DNA of 64,000 bases from Tolypothrix campylonemoides VB511288 (GCA_000828075.3 JXCB02000023.1:543937-607936); one strand, 5' to 3'; counted from the first letter of the stretch, positions 43,860 to 53,954 are shown. Numbers and translations: made by a program. Notes: a model not told the origin generated them from the sequence alone.

Positions 43860-44522
43860 CTATTCTTCATAATCCATAATCACTTGCACCCAGCGTGGAG
43901 GGCGAGGGATGGGGTTGCCTAGGCGATCCAACAGTAGCCATGCTGCTACGTGTACCGTGAATAGGTAGATAAAGTTGTTGACAAGAATTAAGGCGATCGC
44001 CCCGACTTGAATCAAAAATACGCTGGGACTTGCCAAAATGCCCAGCCTAAGGAATAACCACTCGATAAAATCCGTCACCTGGTTAATGATGTAAATCCAA
44101 AAATCTTCATTAGAGAGTACCGACATCAACCACACCCGAAAAAACACTCCTATGGTGCCTAGCAGCGCCCCCAAGGTGATGGAAACAATCCAAGGAACAC
44201 GGCGATTCCATGTTGCTCCCAAAAGTACGCCCATGAAGGCAAAGGGCATGACAAACAGCAAACTCCGGACTGGTCCCATTAGCACCGAAAGCAGCAACCC
44301 GGATGTCACTGCTGCCATCCATGCTGCTCGTTTGCCCCAACGAAGGTACACCAGAGCGATCGGCACGGGGAAGAATATCCGTAACAGAGGTCCCAAAGGA
44401 AAGTAAAAATTAATAAACCAGATTAAGCTAGCGGTGCTAGCTAAAAACGCCGTTTCCACGATTCTCAACGGCGCTTCCAGCTTCATTGAGGTCTTATTAA
44501 AGTCTTTTGTTTGCCTAACCAT
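43860..44522 (-). CDS. DUF2232 family integral membrane protein
   Basis: A 220-residue membrane protein with about six helices, for example LASTASLIWFINFYFPLGPL, AAWMAAVTSGLLLSVLMGPV and IVSITLGALLGTIGVFFRVW. The PVPIALVYLRWGKRAA loop is typical of DUF2232, whose members are thought to be substrate-binding (S-component-like) or YybS-like proteins. Function unknown. Its neighbour on the CobT-like gene side may be meaningful, since ECF-type S components can carry vitamins, but that is speculation. Confidence 0.82.
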   Translation of the reverse strand: MVRQTKDFNKTSMKLEAPLRIVETAFLASTASLIWFINFYFPLGPLLRIFFPVPIALVYLRWGKRAAWMAAVTSGLLLSVLMGPVRSLLFVMPFAFMGVLLGATWNRRVPWIVSITLGALLGTIGVFFRVWLMSVLSNEDFWIYIINQVTDFIEWLFLRLGILASPSVFLIQVGAIALILVNNFIYLFTVHVAAWLLLDRLGNPIPRPPRWVQVIMDYEE

Positions 44523-44617
44523 TCATTTACTCGGGGGTTGAAATCAGAAGAACACAGAACTCAGTTATCAATTCACTGTTGACACTACAGAGTTCTGAGT
44601 TCTTTTTTGGGAGACTG

Positions 44618-45316
44618 TTAAACAATCATTCTTTCTAAGGCTGACAAATCGGGAATACAAATTACGTCCTGCTCCCGTTTAATCAAGCCTTTTTTTTCCA
44701 GCCTTGTCAATACTCGTGTGACTGTTTCTCGTGCCAGTCCGCTCAAACTACTCAATTCCCGGTGAGGTAAATTGGGAATTTTGATTCCCCCTTCCGCTTT
44801 CTTTCCCTGTCCCTCGGCTAAAAACAATAACGTGTCTGCTACCCGCGACTGACTGTCAGATTCCCTTAACCGCAATCGCCGATTCACTTGCCGTAACCGA
44901 CGTGCCATCAGTTGCGCCAATCGGACTCCCGCCATTGGTTCTGTTTGAAGTAACTTGAGAAAATCTTGTGCTGGCATACTACCAATCACTGTGGAAGTCA
45001 GGGTAATGACATCGGTGGAACGAGGCACTTCATCAAGAGCTGCCATTTCACCAAACAATTCTCCCTTACCAAGAATATTTAGCGTTACTTCTTTGCCTTC
45101 CAGATTATAAGTACGTATTTTTACCCATCCCTCTACAATAAAATATACGGATCCCCCCCAGTCATTCTCCAACAAAATCACTTGATTAGCTGGGTGAGTG
45201 CGGCTTACTAAATGGGTCAGAGCTTGTTCTACAACGGTTTCTGGTAACCCTTGAAAAAACGGTGCCAAGTGCATCAGAGGATTGGTAGTTGCTTGTACGC
45301 TATACCGGTCTTCCAT
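44618..45316 (-). CDS. Crp/Fnr family transcriptional regulator
   Basis: DNA-binding regulator (232 aa). An N-terminal cyclic-nucleotide-binding-type barrel (VYFIVEGWVKIRTYNLEGKE, LGKGELFGEMAALDEVPRST) leads through a long dimer helix (RLAQLMARRLRQVNRRLRLR) to an HTH_Crp domain with LSSLSGLARETVTRVLTRLE as recognition region. The FGEMA...PRS phosphate cassette is nearly intact, so cAMP or cGMP binding is possible. No Fnr-type cysteine cluster. Confidence 0.92.
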   Translation of the reverse strand: MEDRYSVQATTNPLMHLAPFFQGLPETVVEQALTHLVSRTHPANQVILLENDWGGSVYFIVEGWVKIRTYNLEGKEVTLNILGKGELFGEMAALDEVPRSTDVITLTSTVIGSMPAQDFLKLLQTEPMAGVRLAQLMARRLRQVNRRLRLRESDSQSRVADTLLFLAEGQGKKAEGGIKIPNLPHRELSSLSGLARETVTRVLTRLEKKGLIKREQDVICIPDLSALERMIV

Positions 45317-46236
45317 TACGAGATTTTTCTGATATAAGCTGCAATATACAAAAAAATAACAGTACCTTTATTAGCCTAAGCTATCAAAGTACAGCCACTA
45401 AAATCTAAAAATAGACTAAGTTACACAATAAAGCGAGCCAAGCGTTTTTTATAAAAAGTATTAAGTTACAGCTTAAAATTTGGCTAAAGTTTTGCAACAA
45501 AGGGTGTAGGGCTTGCAGTTCCGTGGTTGGGGAATAGTAGCAGTATGAAAGGAGTCAAAATTCAGCTTAGGACTCCGCCCACGAGGGAATGGAGTTTCAC
45601 AAATGTTGAAATGTTCGCCTGTCCTTGAAATGCAGCCCGCCTTGTAACATTGATTCATCCGTCGAACCGGACAACCAATCGCAAGTCTTTGTCATTCTGA
45701 CTCCTGACTTGTGAATTTTTTTTACTAAAGATTACTACTTAAAACTATAGACCAAATTAGATAAATAATACTCATAAACCCCGTCCACTTTGAAAACTGG
45801 AGTTTTTCCAAAGGGCATATTATTCGGTTGTAGCTTGAGTTGTAAGCTGTACCCTAATTAATTACAAAAAACTACGGTTCTCAAGGTAGACGAGGTTTAG
45901 TAATTAATTTTTGCTAACCTATAATTTTTACCTGTTTTCCGTAAGCCACGACCGACTATTTCCTGCGGCAAAGACTGTCCACTCCTACGAGAAGCCGCTA
46001 TGCATTATGTAGATCAAGGTTAATTGACAAATTTAATTGACAAATATAGCAGTTCTCCTTTAGATGAAGTACAAGTTCGTAGTCATCGCTGTCTTCGATT
46101 AAAGAGCTAGGGTGTCTTGCGCTCAATTCCAAATCGCCATAATATTGCTGGACGCCCACATGATGCATAAATAGTGGCAACCGTTGAAAAATTTCTATAA
46201 TCACCTGACTTAAAGTTCTAGATAAGGTAAATTAAC
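45317..46236. other. 920-bp intergenic region, mostly unassigned
   Basis: Lies between the divergently oriented Crp-type regulator and the Hsp70-like gene. The stretch 45317-45990 holds no convincing gene, RNA or repeat that I can recognise. A weak short reading frame on the - strand at 45998-46204 is listed separately. Its length suggests a long leader or a lost gene. Confidence 0.35.
45998..46204 (-). CDS. Possible small hypothetical protein (68 aa)
   Basis: The 68-residue frame (starting MIIEIFQRLPLFMHHVGVQQ) has a protein-like, acidic composition with ELSARHPSSLIEDSDDYELV, but matches no family I know and has no clear ribosome site. It diverges from the Hsp70-like gene, with 32 nt between the starts. 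It could equally be a random frame. Confidence 0.25.
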   Translation of the reverse strand: MIIEIFQRLPLFMHHVGVQQYYGDLELSARHPSSLIEDSDDYELVLHLKENCYICQLNLSINLDLHNA

Positions 46237-49200
46237 GTGACTTCTCGCGCAGCAGAAACTCAACAACTGATTGCAGATATTGACCGCTTAATAACCAACA
46301 AGCGCCTGTCTAGGTTTCTCTCCACTCAAGCCTCAGAACCACGACAGGTTTTAGAACGAATTCGCGATTTCTTAGTCAGTTTATCGGAAAATGATGCCCA
46401 AACCCAGCCACAGCGATCGCCTCTAGTGGCAAAATTTGTTGAACACGGTTCTGACCAGTCCTTACCGCAGCAGAATGAAGAGCAAGAGGAAGGTGCTTAT
46501 GTTGTGGCGGGACAAGAAAGCAACCTATTAGCAGCAGTGCTTGCGCCTTTACAAGAAGAAATAAAAACACTCTTGCAAGAACGGGCAAATCTTGTAGAGG
46601 AAATCAGGCAATTAGAACAAAAGCGTCTGCATAACTACTCTCTAGCACAGCAATTAGCGAATCAGGAGCAAATAATTTCAGAATTTTTGCAGGTTCTCAG
46701 CAGTCGTGTTGTGCCTACAACACCACAAGTTGCGGAAACTACAACAAGTTCTGAAATGCCGCAGTTTTTCAAAATTGATACTGCTCCTTCTTTGTTTGCA
46801 AGTGATGAGGATTATACAGAACCTGCAACCGCTTCGACTCCACCCGCTCAAATCGAGCATTTGTCAAGGCTTGCTAGGGATCTGGATCAAAAGTTACTGG
46901 CTCTCGATGGAACTGTGAATGTTGTCTTTGAGGCATTACAACGCAATATTCACACTTATCACGAGTCCTTGTCTCAAGCATTGGCAAGAATGCACAGCAC
47001 AGGAGTGCAAGGCGAACAGTTGTTAGCAAGCTTAATCAGTAATTTGACTTCTCAGTTGCAGAAACCAATTTTGATCAATGAACCGTTAAAGGATCTAAAA
47101 GATGAAACCGCAACAGAATCTCAAGAGTTAGTTGAATTTCAACAAGCAGAAGCTTCATCCTCACTCACGGAAAATCAATCTGTAAGCCCAGAAGCACAAG
47201 AGACTGGTAGTACATCTGATTTGGATACACTGTTTCAGCATACGCAAGACGAGCAAAGCTCTACTATAGAGACTCCTAATACGAGTGCCATACATCGGCT
47301 GAGTTCCGGGTTAATTCGTGATGAAGTAGACCAGCTTTACGCCAGTTTGTTTGGTATCGAGGTAACAAATGATACGGATAATTTACCTGCTAACAATAAT
47401 GAAGTTATAAATGTAAATGAGATATTTGAGCCAACAGTAACCTCATCTGAGACAGATGTGGCAACAGAGACTACCGATAGATTATCTGCGCCTACCTCTA
47501 CTGAGATCAATGAGTTCTTTGAAGAGCCAACGATAACGCCACCTGCTGTGACAACGGATCAACAGGCGGATGTCACTGATAAATTACCTGCGCCTGTCAC
47601 TAATGAAAATAAAGTTACAATTCTTACAGATGATTTATTTGAAGCAACAGTAACCCCACTGCCAACAAATGAGGTTACAGATGTCACAACTCAGTTGTCT
47701 ATTGAGCCAACAGTAAACCCGCCTGCTGAAACTCCACCAGCAAGTGCAACTGATCAGCTACCATCAGAGGATTTCCTGTATGAAGTCACTTTTGTTGCCC
47801 CGGAACTGGCAACGCATGAAGCCAGCAATATCACAGATGAGTTATCTGAAAATGTCACAGCTGCTTCTTCGGTGTCTCATCTCTCTGAAACTTCACTAGA
47901 AGCTGCAACAAATCAACAAAAGGCTGTCAATGGTGCGGTTGAGCTTCCCGACCCTTGGTTGGAGGAACCCGAAGCAGGTCTTTTGGAACCAAGGAGCAAT
48001 GACGCTAAAGATACACAAGATGTTCCATTAGAACCAACAGAACAATTCTCCACACCTCAGGAAAATAGATTTGCAGAGTTACCGCCTGGAAGCGATCGTG
48101 ATCGCGTAACGTCTCCGGATGACTTAGCCGGACAAAAGCCTAATCGCCCTGAGATTGTTTCTTTGGCAACCAGTACCAGCTCAGTTACTCCAGCAAGTGA
48201 AGATACAATTACAGACCTGAGTCAGCTACTGCTTGCTATAAGTGATGGCGAACAGTTGCTTGAAGTGTCATCTTCTGCTGAAGCAGTAACCACACCCGCC
48301 GCTTCAAGCGAAACTTCACAACTCGAGATTCAAAATCCTAATTTACAGCAGTCTTCAAATAATAACATTCCCGCTTCGCCACAGGAAAATTTGCTATTTC
48401 AAGAAGAACAATCTACAGAAATAGTTGATATTTCCTTGGAAGAAGCACAGTTGCAGCAATTGGAACAGGATTTGGCGAGTTTTGATGGGGAAATAAATGC
48501 TCTGTTGCAGCCCTTAACTCAGCCAGAAAATTTAGAAAATCCACCTGAAAGTTTATCTCCCTTACCACAGCAAGCAGAGACTGAGGCAGATCCAAGCACG
48601 ACAGAAGCGCAGGTGGCGGAAATTGAAAATAAAAGTTTGGTGAAAGAAACAGTTGATAATTCTTCTGTTTCAATTTCTCATTCAACCAACGATACAGACG
48701 TTCCACAGGAACAAAATACTCCTAAATCTGTTTGGTATTTAGGAATTGATTTAGGGACAACTGGAATTTCTGCTGCTTTGTTAAATCGCTCCACAAGTGA
48801 AGTGTATCCTCTATATTGGTCAGCCGAAACGCAACCGGAAGCAACTTCTGTAAAAAGGTCGTTTCGTTTACCAGCAGAAGTTTATTTGCCAACGGCTTCT
48901 ATGAGTGCTGGGGAAATAGAAAGCAAAGAAGCACAAGAGCAAACAGCACCAGCGGTTGTGGCTGAAGAAAAAGTCCCTGAGGATATGACAGGTTCTACAC
49001 CACCTGAATCGGCTGCAGTTCCAACGCAAAACTTATTTTCGGCGCAGTTGAAGCCTTATCTGCAAATTGCTCTACCTTACAAGAGCGATCGCTCTTATTG
49101 GGAACCTGTTTTGCAATTAAACGAATTTTCCACCGTTCCATTAGTTTGGGTTGTGCGATCGCTCTCGAAATTGCTGTTAACATTTACGTCGGATCGCAGT

Positions 49201-50685
49201 AGCACAACTTTGGGTTTAACTGCGGGTGCTGTTGGTTTAGACCAAGGAACCTTTCAAAGTATCATCAGCAATATTACTGGTGTCATTTGCACTTGTCCAT
49301 CCAACTGGTCGGAACAATATCGCTTCAACATCCGTGAAGCTTTACTCATTAGTAAATTAGTGCAGCATCCGCAACAAGTCTTTTTTGTGGAGGAAGGAAT
49401 TGCTTGTTTGCTTTGCGAACTTGATGGTGCTGAAGGTGAAATTGTCAAAATCAGAGGTCGTCAAGGTTCTCGTCCTGCAACAAGTAGCGATCGCGAAGCG
49501 GGCGCTTTGCGCCATCGCCCTTTAGTTGGCAATACCCTCGTAATCAATATTGGTGCTAGTGCAACAGAAATGGCGCTGGTAGATTTGCCAGAAAATCTGG
49601 AAGATCTCAGCCACACTAATTTTATGCTTCACGGTTTTGCTTATGCTGGTAAGGGATTAGAGCAAGACATCATCTGTCAACTGCTCTTTCCATCAAAATG
49701 GCGACAATCACGTATGCCTATGCAGGAAGATAACAAAACTGTTACCAGTAATCCTTCGCATTGGCAACCAGCAATTCCTGGTTTAGAACAGATGCACTTT
49801 TCTGGTTTGGGGTTGGAAGAATTGAACCTGCCTCGACCTGGGGAAGCGGATATAATGGAGCGTATTCGCCTACAGCAGCGGTTGGAAAGTTCTCTTTTAG
49901 GAAAGGCAGTTATAGATTCAGCGATCGCCGTCAAGCTGATTTTGCAACATCAAGAATCTTTTACCTTAGAACTGGCTGATCAGCGATGGGTGTTGCAGCG
50001 ACGAGACTTAGAAAGCCAGGTATTTGTCCCATTTGTGCGCCGCCTCAACCGAGAGCTTAACAAATTACTGGTTGCTAAAGGCATACCCACAGAAGCAATC
50101 AATCAAGCTATCTTAACAGGCGGAGTTGCTTCCTTAGGGGCGGTGAGTCGTTGGCTGCGACAAAAACTGCCCAACGCCAAAATTATCCAAGATGTGTATC
50201 TCGGTGAAAATGGTCCCTCTTGCAGTCGGGTTGCATATGGTTTGGCGGTGCTCCCTCTACATCCTCAGGTCCTAGAAGTCCCCAGACAACAGTATACCGA
50301 CTATTTCCTGTTCACAGAATTGCTACGAATTTTGCCAAAGCGAGCCATATCGTTTGGCGAAGTGCTCGAGTTATTTGAGAATAGTGGCATTAACACGCGC
50401 AGTTGTCAACAACGCCTGCTGGCTTTTTTGGAAGGTGAGTTACCCCCTGGTTTGATCCCCACCAGCCTAGATGCCATCAGCCTCACCCAAGCTTCATGTG
50501 AAAATCCTGATTATAAGGCAATGAGCGCTGCACCACTTTTTGAAAAACAAGGAAATCTCACCTATCGTCCTAATGCCGAACAACTCGGAGCTGTTGCTCG
50601 TTATCTCGATTGCTTAAAAGCAAGTATTCAGCAATCTCTAGAGGAGCCTTATACGGTTAATTTCGCTTTGGGAGTTGTTGATTAG
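46237..50685 (+). CDS. Giant Hsp70-like protein with coiled-coil and acidic Thr/Pro-rich regions
   Basis: A 1482-residue protein from GTG 46237. Residues 1-170 are helical (TQQLIADIDRLITNKRLSRF; LLQERANLVEEIRQLEQKRL), and a second coiled coil lies near 210-285. Residues about 290-830 are low-complexity, acidic and rich in Thr, Pro and Glu, with loose repeats like FEPTVTSSETDVATETTDRL. The Hsp70 ATPase starts near 832: LGIDLGTTGISAALLNRS (phosphate 1), LVINIGASATEMALVDL near 1100 (phosphate 2) and AILTGGVASLGAVSRWL near 1290 (adenosine site). The C-terminus lacks a clear DnaK substrate domain. A 33-nt HIP1 repeat adds 11 codons near residue 1085. Role unknown. Confidence 0.85.
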   Translation: MTSRAAETQQLIADIDRLITNKRLSRFLSTQASEPRQVLERIRDFLVSLSENDAQTQPQRSPLVAKFVEHGSDQSLPQQNEEQEEGAYVVAGQESNLLAAVLAPLQEEIKTLLQERANLVEEIRQLEQKRLHNYSLAQQLANQEQIISEFLQVLSSRVVPTTPQVAETTTSSEMPQFFKIDTAPSLFASDEDYTEPATASTPPAQIEHLSRLARDLDQKLLALDGTVNVVFEALQRNIHTYHESLSQALARMHSTGVQGEQLLASLISNLTSQLQKPILINEPLKDLKDETATESQELVEFQQAEASSSLTENQSVSPEAQETGSTSDLDTLFQHTQDEQSSTIETPNTSAIHRLSSGLIRDEVDQLYASLFGIEVTNDTDNLPANNNEVINVNEIFEPTVTSSETDVATETTDRLSAPTSTEINEFFEEPTITPPAVTTDQQADVTDKLPAPVTNENKVTILTDDLFEATVTPLPTNEVTDVTTQLSIEPTVNPPAETPPASATDQLPSEDFLYEVTFVAPELATHEASNITDELSENVTAASSVSHLSETSLEAATNQQKAVNGAVELPDPWLEEPEAGLLEPRSNDAKDTQDVPLEPTEQFSTPQENRFAELPPGSDRDRVTSPDDLAGQKPNRPEIVSLATSTSSVTPASEDTITDLSQLLLAISDGEQLLEVSSSAEAVTTPAASSETSQLEIQNPNLQQSSNNNIPASPQENLLFQEEQSTEIVDISLEEAQLQQLEQDLASFDGEINALLQPLTQPENLENPPESLSPLPQQAETEADPSTTEAQVAEIENKSLVKETVDNSSVSISHSTNDTDVPQEQNTPKSVWYLGIDLGTTGISAALLNRSTSEVYPLYWSAETQPEATSVKRSFRLPAEVYLPTASMSAGEIESKEAQEQTAPAVVAEEKVPEDMTGSTPPESAAVPTQNLFSAQLKPYLQIALPYKSDRSYWEPVLQLNEFSTVPLVWVVRSLSKLLLTFTSDRSSTTLGLTAGAVGLDQGTFQSIISNITGVICTCPSNWSEQYRFNIREALLISKLVQHPQQVFFVEEGIACLLCELDGAEGEIVKIRGRQGSRPATSSDREAGALRHRPLVGNTLVINIGASATEMALVDLPENLEDLSHTNFMLHGFAYAGKGLEQDIICQLLFPSKWRQSRMPMQEDNKTVTSNPSHWQPAIPGLEQMHFSGLGLEELNLPRPGEADIMERIRLQQRLESSLLGKAVIDSAIAVKLILQHQESFTLELADQRWVLQRRDLESQVFVPFVRRLNRELNKLLVAKGIPTEAINQAILTGGVASLGAVSRWLRQKLPNAKIIQDVYLGENGPSCSRVAYGLAVLPLHPQVLEVPRQQYTDYFLFTELLRILPKRAISFGEVLELFENSGINTRSCQQRLLAFLEGELPPGLIPTSLDAISLTQASCENPDYKAMSAAPLFEKQGNLTYRPNAEQLGAVARYLDCLKASIQQSLEEPYTVNFALGVVD
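49487..49519. repeat. 33-nt HIP1-type repeat inside the Hsp70-like gene
   Basis: The segment starts GCGATCGCGAAGCGGG, contains a GGCGCTTTGCGCC hairpin and ends ATCGCC. It encodes about 11 residues (DREAGALRHRP region) just before the phosphate 2 motif, in a loop. Its length is a multiple of three. The architecture matches the heme oxygenase insertion at 51238. Confidence 0.6.
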
Positions 50686-50828
50686 ACTTTTGGCAGAAAT
50701 TGATAAACACTTCAGACTATAGCACTCCTAAATTATTCGTGAAATTCTTTCTTGTTTATTTACTTCGTGTCCTTTGCGCCTTTGCGGTTCGTTAAAAAGT
50801 AATTTTCACAAATCACATAGGATTGCTA

Positions 50829-50931
50829 TATAGCGGTTTTCAGTTGCGTTCAAGACATCAAAGAATTAAGGAACCGCAGACGGACGCAGGCTATAGCAGA
50901 TGAAGCTGTACTGTATCCGGAAACCGCTATA
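50829..50931. mobile_element. MITE-like inverted-repeat element, 103 bp
   Basis: Perfect 11-bp terminal inverted repeats, TATAGCGGTTT at 50829-50839 and AAACCGCTATA at 50921-50931. No coding capacity and no clear target duplication. It lies in the 50686-51084 gap between the convergent Hsp70-like and heme oxygenase genes, which otherwise shows no gene. Confidence 0.5.
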
Positions 50932-51084
50932 CAAGTCTGGCGATGACTTAAAAATGAACAGATTCGTTGTGACTAGGGGCAACTTCCCCGCGACTCCCTT
51001 TCTACAAGGGTAATCCCAGAGACGCTGCCCCTAGCAATTGATAAAAATGTTGTGTTAAGTTGTGTTAATCGTATTGGCTCAGCT

Positions 51085-51831
51085 TTACTCAGCAGTTGCT
51101 AGTTCAGTGCTACCGCGTGTGCGACGCTTTGTGAGACTGTTGTACACCATTACCCCAATGGCTTTAATGAGATTGCCTTCCAATTCTTGGAACATCTTCA
51201 TGTTCATGCCAAAGGCGGCGTTTGCTTCATCGACAATGCGATCGCTCTGTGAGCGGCTCCCTGCAGGAGCATCGCCTGTAGCATCATCTATTGGCAGTTC
51301 ATCCAAAGCCTGACGGTATTTGACTTTAAACGCCTTTTCATCAGCAATATCATCAAATTCATAGAAGGCGAGACCTTGTCCATCAGAAAGGTTCATCGCA
51401 GTTTGGGCAATGCCTTTGAGAATTTGCCCACCAGACAAATCTCCCAGGTATCGCGTGTAGGAATGGGCAACTAACAGTTCGGGTTCTTTTTCAGACACTT
51501 CCCGAATCCGCTGTACGTATGCTGCCCCCGCTGGAGAGAGTTTGATTTCCTCTCGCCAGTTTACACCGTAGTAATAACTTAGGTCTTGCTCTAGGCTGTG
51601 CTTGCGGTGGAGTTCCACAAAATTAATTTTTGAAACAATCGGATGATTGCGGTGCTTTTCCATCTCCTCTTCCATCGCTGAATAGGCGAAGTAAAGGTTA
51701 GCCACCAGCTTCCGATAAGAGTTTTTTTCTACGACTCCTTTTAAAAAACACTTGACAAAACCAACGTTTTCTGCAATTGTGTGGGCTTTTTTCGTCCCTA
51801 CACGTAATTTTGTTGCTAAATTACTGCTCAT
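51085..51831 (-). CDS. ho1: Heme oxygenase
   Basis: Ferredoxin-dependent heme oxygenase that opens heme to biliverdin IX-alpha, the start of phycobilin synthesis. 248 residues. The proximal histidine is in GTKKAHTIAENVGFVKCFLK, the substrate helix in YTRYLGDLSGGQILKGIAQ, and NFVELHRKHSLEQDLSYYYG is typical of cyanobacterial HO1. In the region ELPIDDATGDAPAGSRSQSD the residues GDAPAGSRSQS are not expected in the family and coincide with a HIP1-type repeat (51238-51276). Their position between helices suggests the enzyme tolerates them. Confidence 0.95.
   Translation of the reverse strand: MSSNLATKLRVGTKKAHTIAENVGFVKCFLKGVVEKNSYRKLVANLYFAYSAMEEEMEKHRNHPIVSKINFVELHRKHSLEQDLSYYYGVNWREEIKLSPAGAAYVQRIREVSEKEPELLVAHSYTRYLGDLSGGQILKGIAQTAMNLSDGQGLAFYEFDDIADEKAFKVKYRQALDELPIDDATGDAPAGSRSQSDRIVDEANAAFGMNMKMFQELEGNLIKAIGVMVYNSLTKRRTRGSTELATAE
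51238..51276. repeat. 39-nt HIP1-type repeat inside the heme oxygenase gene
   Basis: From GCGATCGCTCTGTGAGCGGC to GGAGCATCGCC, with an inner GCTCCCTGCAGGAGC hairpin. It equals 13 codons, and removing roughly 11-12 of them would restore the usual DAT-DRIVDEAN sequence of HO1. Confidence 0.72.
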
Positions 51832-52003
51832 GCTAAATTGCTCGACTTTAAAAGGTCAACTGTTGAAGTTCTAATTTACGAACGGCTACAAAAGCCACTA
51901 AAACGTTACAGTAAAACCATTTGATGAGAATTTCTATTAATATTTTTTAAGTTTAGATGACCACATTGAGGACTAAGGACTGCTGTGCCTTGAATTGAGA
52001 CAA

Positions 52004-52117
52004 GATGAGGGAGATGAGGGAGTGAGGGAGTGAGGGAGTGAGGGAGTGAGGGAGATGAGGGAGATGAGGGAGATGAGGGAGATGAGGGAGATGAGGGAGT
52101 GAGGGAGATGAGGGAGA
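52004..52117. repeat. GATGAGGG/AGTGAGGG microsatellite-like array
   Basis: About 13-14 units of 8-9 nt (GAGGGAGAT and GAGGGAGT) in the 51832-52404 gap between divergent ho1 and glmM. The same units occur inside the cobT-like gene and at the 3' end of hpsL. AATTTTG heptamers follow at about 52125-52157. The gap should also carry both promoters, which I could not place. Confidence 0.85.
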
Positions 52118-52404
52118 TACTCCTAATTTTGAATTTTGAATTTTGAATTTTGAATTGATCTGTCCTCCTTGTCTCCTTGAGGCAGAGTTGACAATTCATT
52201 TTAGTATAAATACTGAATTTACAATATCTTTACAAAAGGTTGAAAAGACTTATAAGTAATTTTGCTGAAACGATAGAACAATCAGAGTAGATTGTAGGAA
52301 AGAAAAAAGAGCAAAACGTCCCGATTAAAAGGTACTCAGTAGGAATTGTTCAATAAAGTTTAAAGTGTTATTCTCCAGTTTAATTATGTGGAGCTTTTTT
52401 TATT

Positions 52405-53877
52405 ATGGTTTCATATATAACTCCAACTCAAGGTAGCATTCCTGGGAGTTCTGATTCTGAAGTTGAAAAATTAGAAAAGAAGGTCAATGAAGCGAGTTTT
52501 GGGCTTAACTTGATATCGCTTCCAGCAACACCCCTATTTGGCACAGATGGTATTCGGGGACGAGTAGGAGAATTGCTGAGTGCGCCTTTGGCATTACAAG
52601 TGGGCTTTTGGGCAGGTACTGTTTTGCGTAGCCATGCTTCAAACCCAGGACCAGTTATCCTAGGACAAGACTCCAGAAACTCCAGCGATATGCTAGCGAT
52701 GTCCTTGAGTGCAGGGTTAACAGCAGCAGGGTTAGAAGTTTGGTATTTGGGACTATGTCCTACTCCCTGCGTTGCATATCTCACCAGCGTCACCGATGCT
52801 GTAGGCGGAGTCATGATTTCTGCTAGCCATAACCCGCCAGAAGACAACGGCATTAAAATTTTTGGCGCAAATGGGATGAAGCTATCCCAAGGGTTGCAAA
52901 CAGAAATAGAGGCTGGATTGCGTGGTGTGAGTTCTGCTGACTGTAGTCATTGCGGACGGCATTACTCGCGCTTGGACTTAGTAGAAAATTATGTTGAGGC
53001 GTTGAAAAAACCCCTGCATGGTGCCATGAATTTTCAGGGCATGAAAATTGTTTTAGATTTGGCATGGGGAGCAGTCGTTGGTTTAGCACCATCTGTGTTT
53101 ACGGAAATGGGGGCAGAAGTCATTTGCTTGCATAACGAACCAGATGGCGATCGCATCAATGTCAATTGCGGCTCAACTCACCTCGAAATTCTACAAGCAA
53201 CGGTAAAAGAACACAATGCTGACTTGGGCTTTGCCTTTGATGGCGACGCTGATCGCGTTTTAGCTGTAGATAACACCGGTAGACCAGTCAACGGAGATTA
53301 TATCCTCTATTTGTGGGGACGCAGCTTGCAACAAAAGCAAGAACTGCCCCATAATCTGATTGTTTCCACTGTCATGGCAAACTTAGGTTTGGAAAGGGCT
53401 TGGAAGCAAATTGGTGGTCAATTTATTCGCACAGCAGTAGGTGATCAGTACGTCCAAGCGGAAATGCTCTTAACTGGGGGAATGCTAGGCGGTGAACAAT
53501 CTGGTCACATTCTTTGCCGTCATTATGGTATTACTGGAGATGGCTTGTTAACAGCTTTACATTTAGCAGCTTTGGTACAAAGGGCAGGTGTTCCCTTATC
53601 AGAATTGGTCGATCAAAGCTTTCAAACGTATCCGCAACTGTTACGCAATGTGCGAGTCGAAGACAGATGCAAGCGTTTGGGATGGAAAGACTGTGAACCC
53701 CTGCAACAGGCGATCGCCCGCGCCGAAGCAGCAATGGGAGATTCTGGCAGAGTTTTAGTTCGTGCCTCCGGGACAGAACCACTCATCCGAGTTATGGTAG
53801 AAGCCGAAGCAGCCGAAGTTGTTCATTACTGGACAAATGAATTAGTGACGCAAGTCCAGCAACACATAGCAGCTTAG
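52405..53877 (+). CDS. glmM: Phosphoglucosamine mutase
   Basis: Interconverts glucosamine-6-phosphate and glucosamine-1-phosphate on the way to UDP-GlcNAc for peptidoglycan. The phosphoserine loop is [20 protein letters not shown] (Ser near residue 141), the metal loop [14 protein letters not shown] near 280, the sugar loop GGEQSGHI and the phosphate site [15 protein letters not shown] near 455. An N-terminal extension of about 35 residues precedes the usual FGTDGIRG start, as in other cyanobacteria. Followed by a strong terminator. Confidence 0.95.
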   Translation: MVSYITPTQGSIPGSSDSEVEKLEKKVNEASFGLNLISLPATPLFGTDGIRGRVGELLSAPLALQVGFWAGTVLRSHASNPGPVILGQDSRNSSDMLAMSLSAGLTAAGLEVWYLGLCPTPCVAYLTSVTDAVGGVMISASHNPPEDNGIKIFGANGMKLSQGLQTEIEAGLRGVSSADCSHCGRHYSRLDLVENYVEALKKPLHGAMNFQGMKIVLDLAWGAVVGLAPSVFTEMGAEVICLHNEPDGDRINVNCGSTHLEILQATVKEHNADLGFAFDGDADRVLAVDNTGRPVNGDYILYLWGRSLQQKQELPHNLIVSTVMANLGLERAWKQIGGQFIRTAVGDQYVQAEMLLTGGMLGGEQSGHILCRHYGITGDGLLTALHLAALVQRAGVPLSELVDQSFQTYPQLLRNVRVEDRCKRLGWKDCEPLQQAIARAEAAMGDSGRVLVRASGTEPLIRVMVEAEAAEVVHYWTNELVTQVQQHIAA

Positions 53878-53954
53878 AAATAATCCATCGTTAGATATAT
53901 TTAACTAGTTAATTCTCACTTGCAGCCAAGAAACTCTGCAAGTCAATAACTCCA

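Noticed and set aside
44523-44617. AGAACTCAG/CTGAGTTCTTTTTT hairpin as terminator for the Crp-type gene
   Set aside because: The T-run is on the + strand whereas both neighbouring genes are transcribed on the - strand, and the loop is long.
51906-52199. 97-residue - strand frame with SPSSPSSPSSP repeats
   Set aside because: It is the translation of the GATGAGGG microsatellite array between divergent ho1 and glmM.
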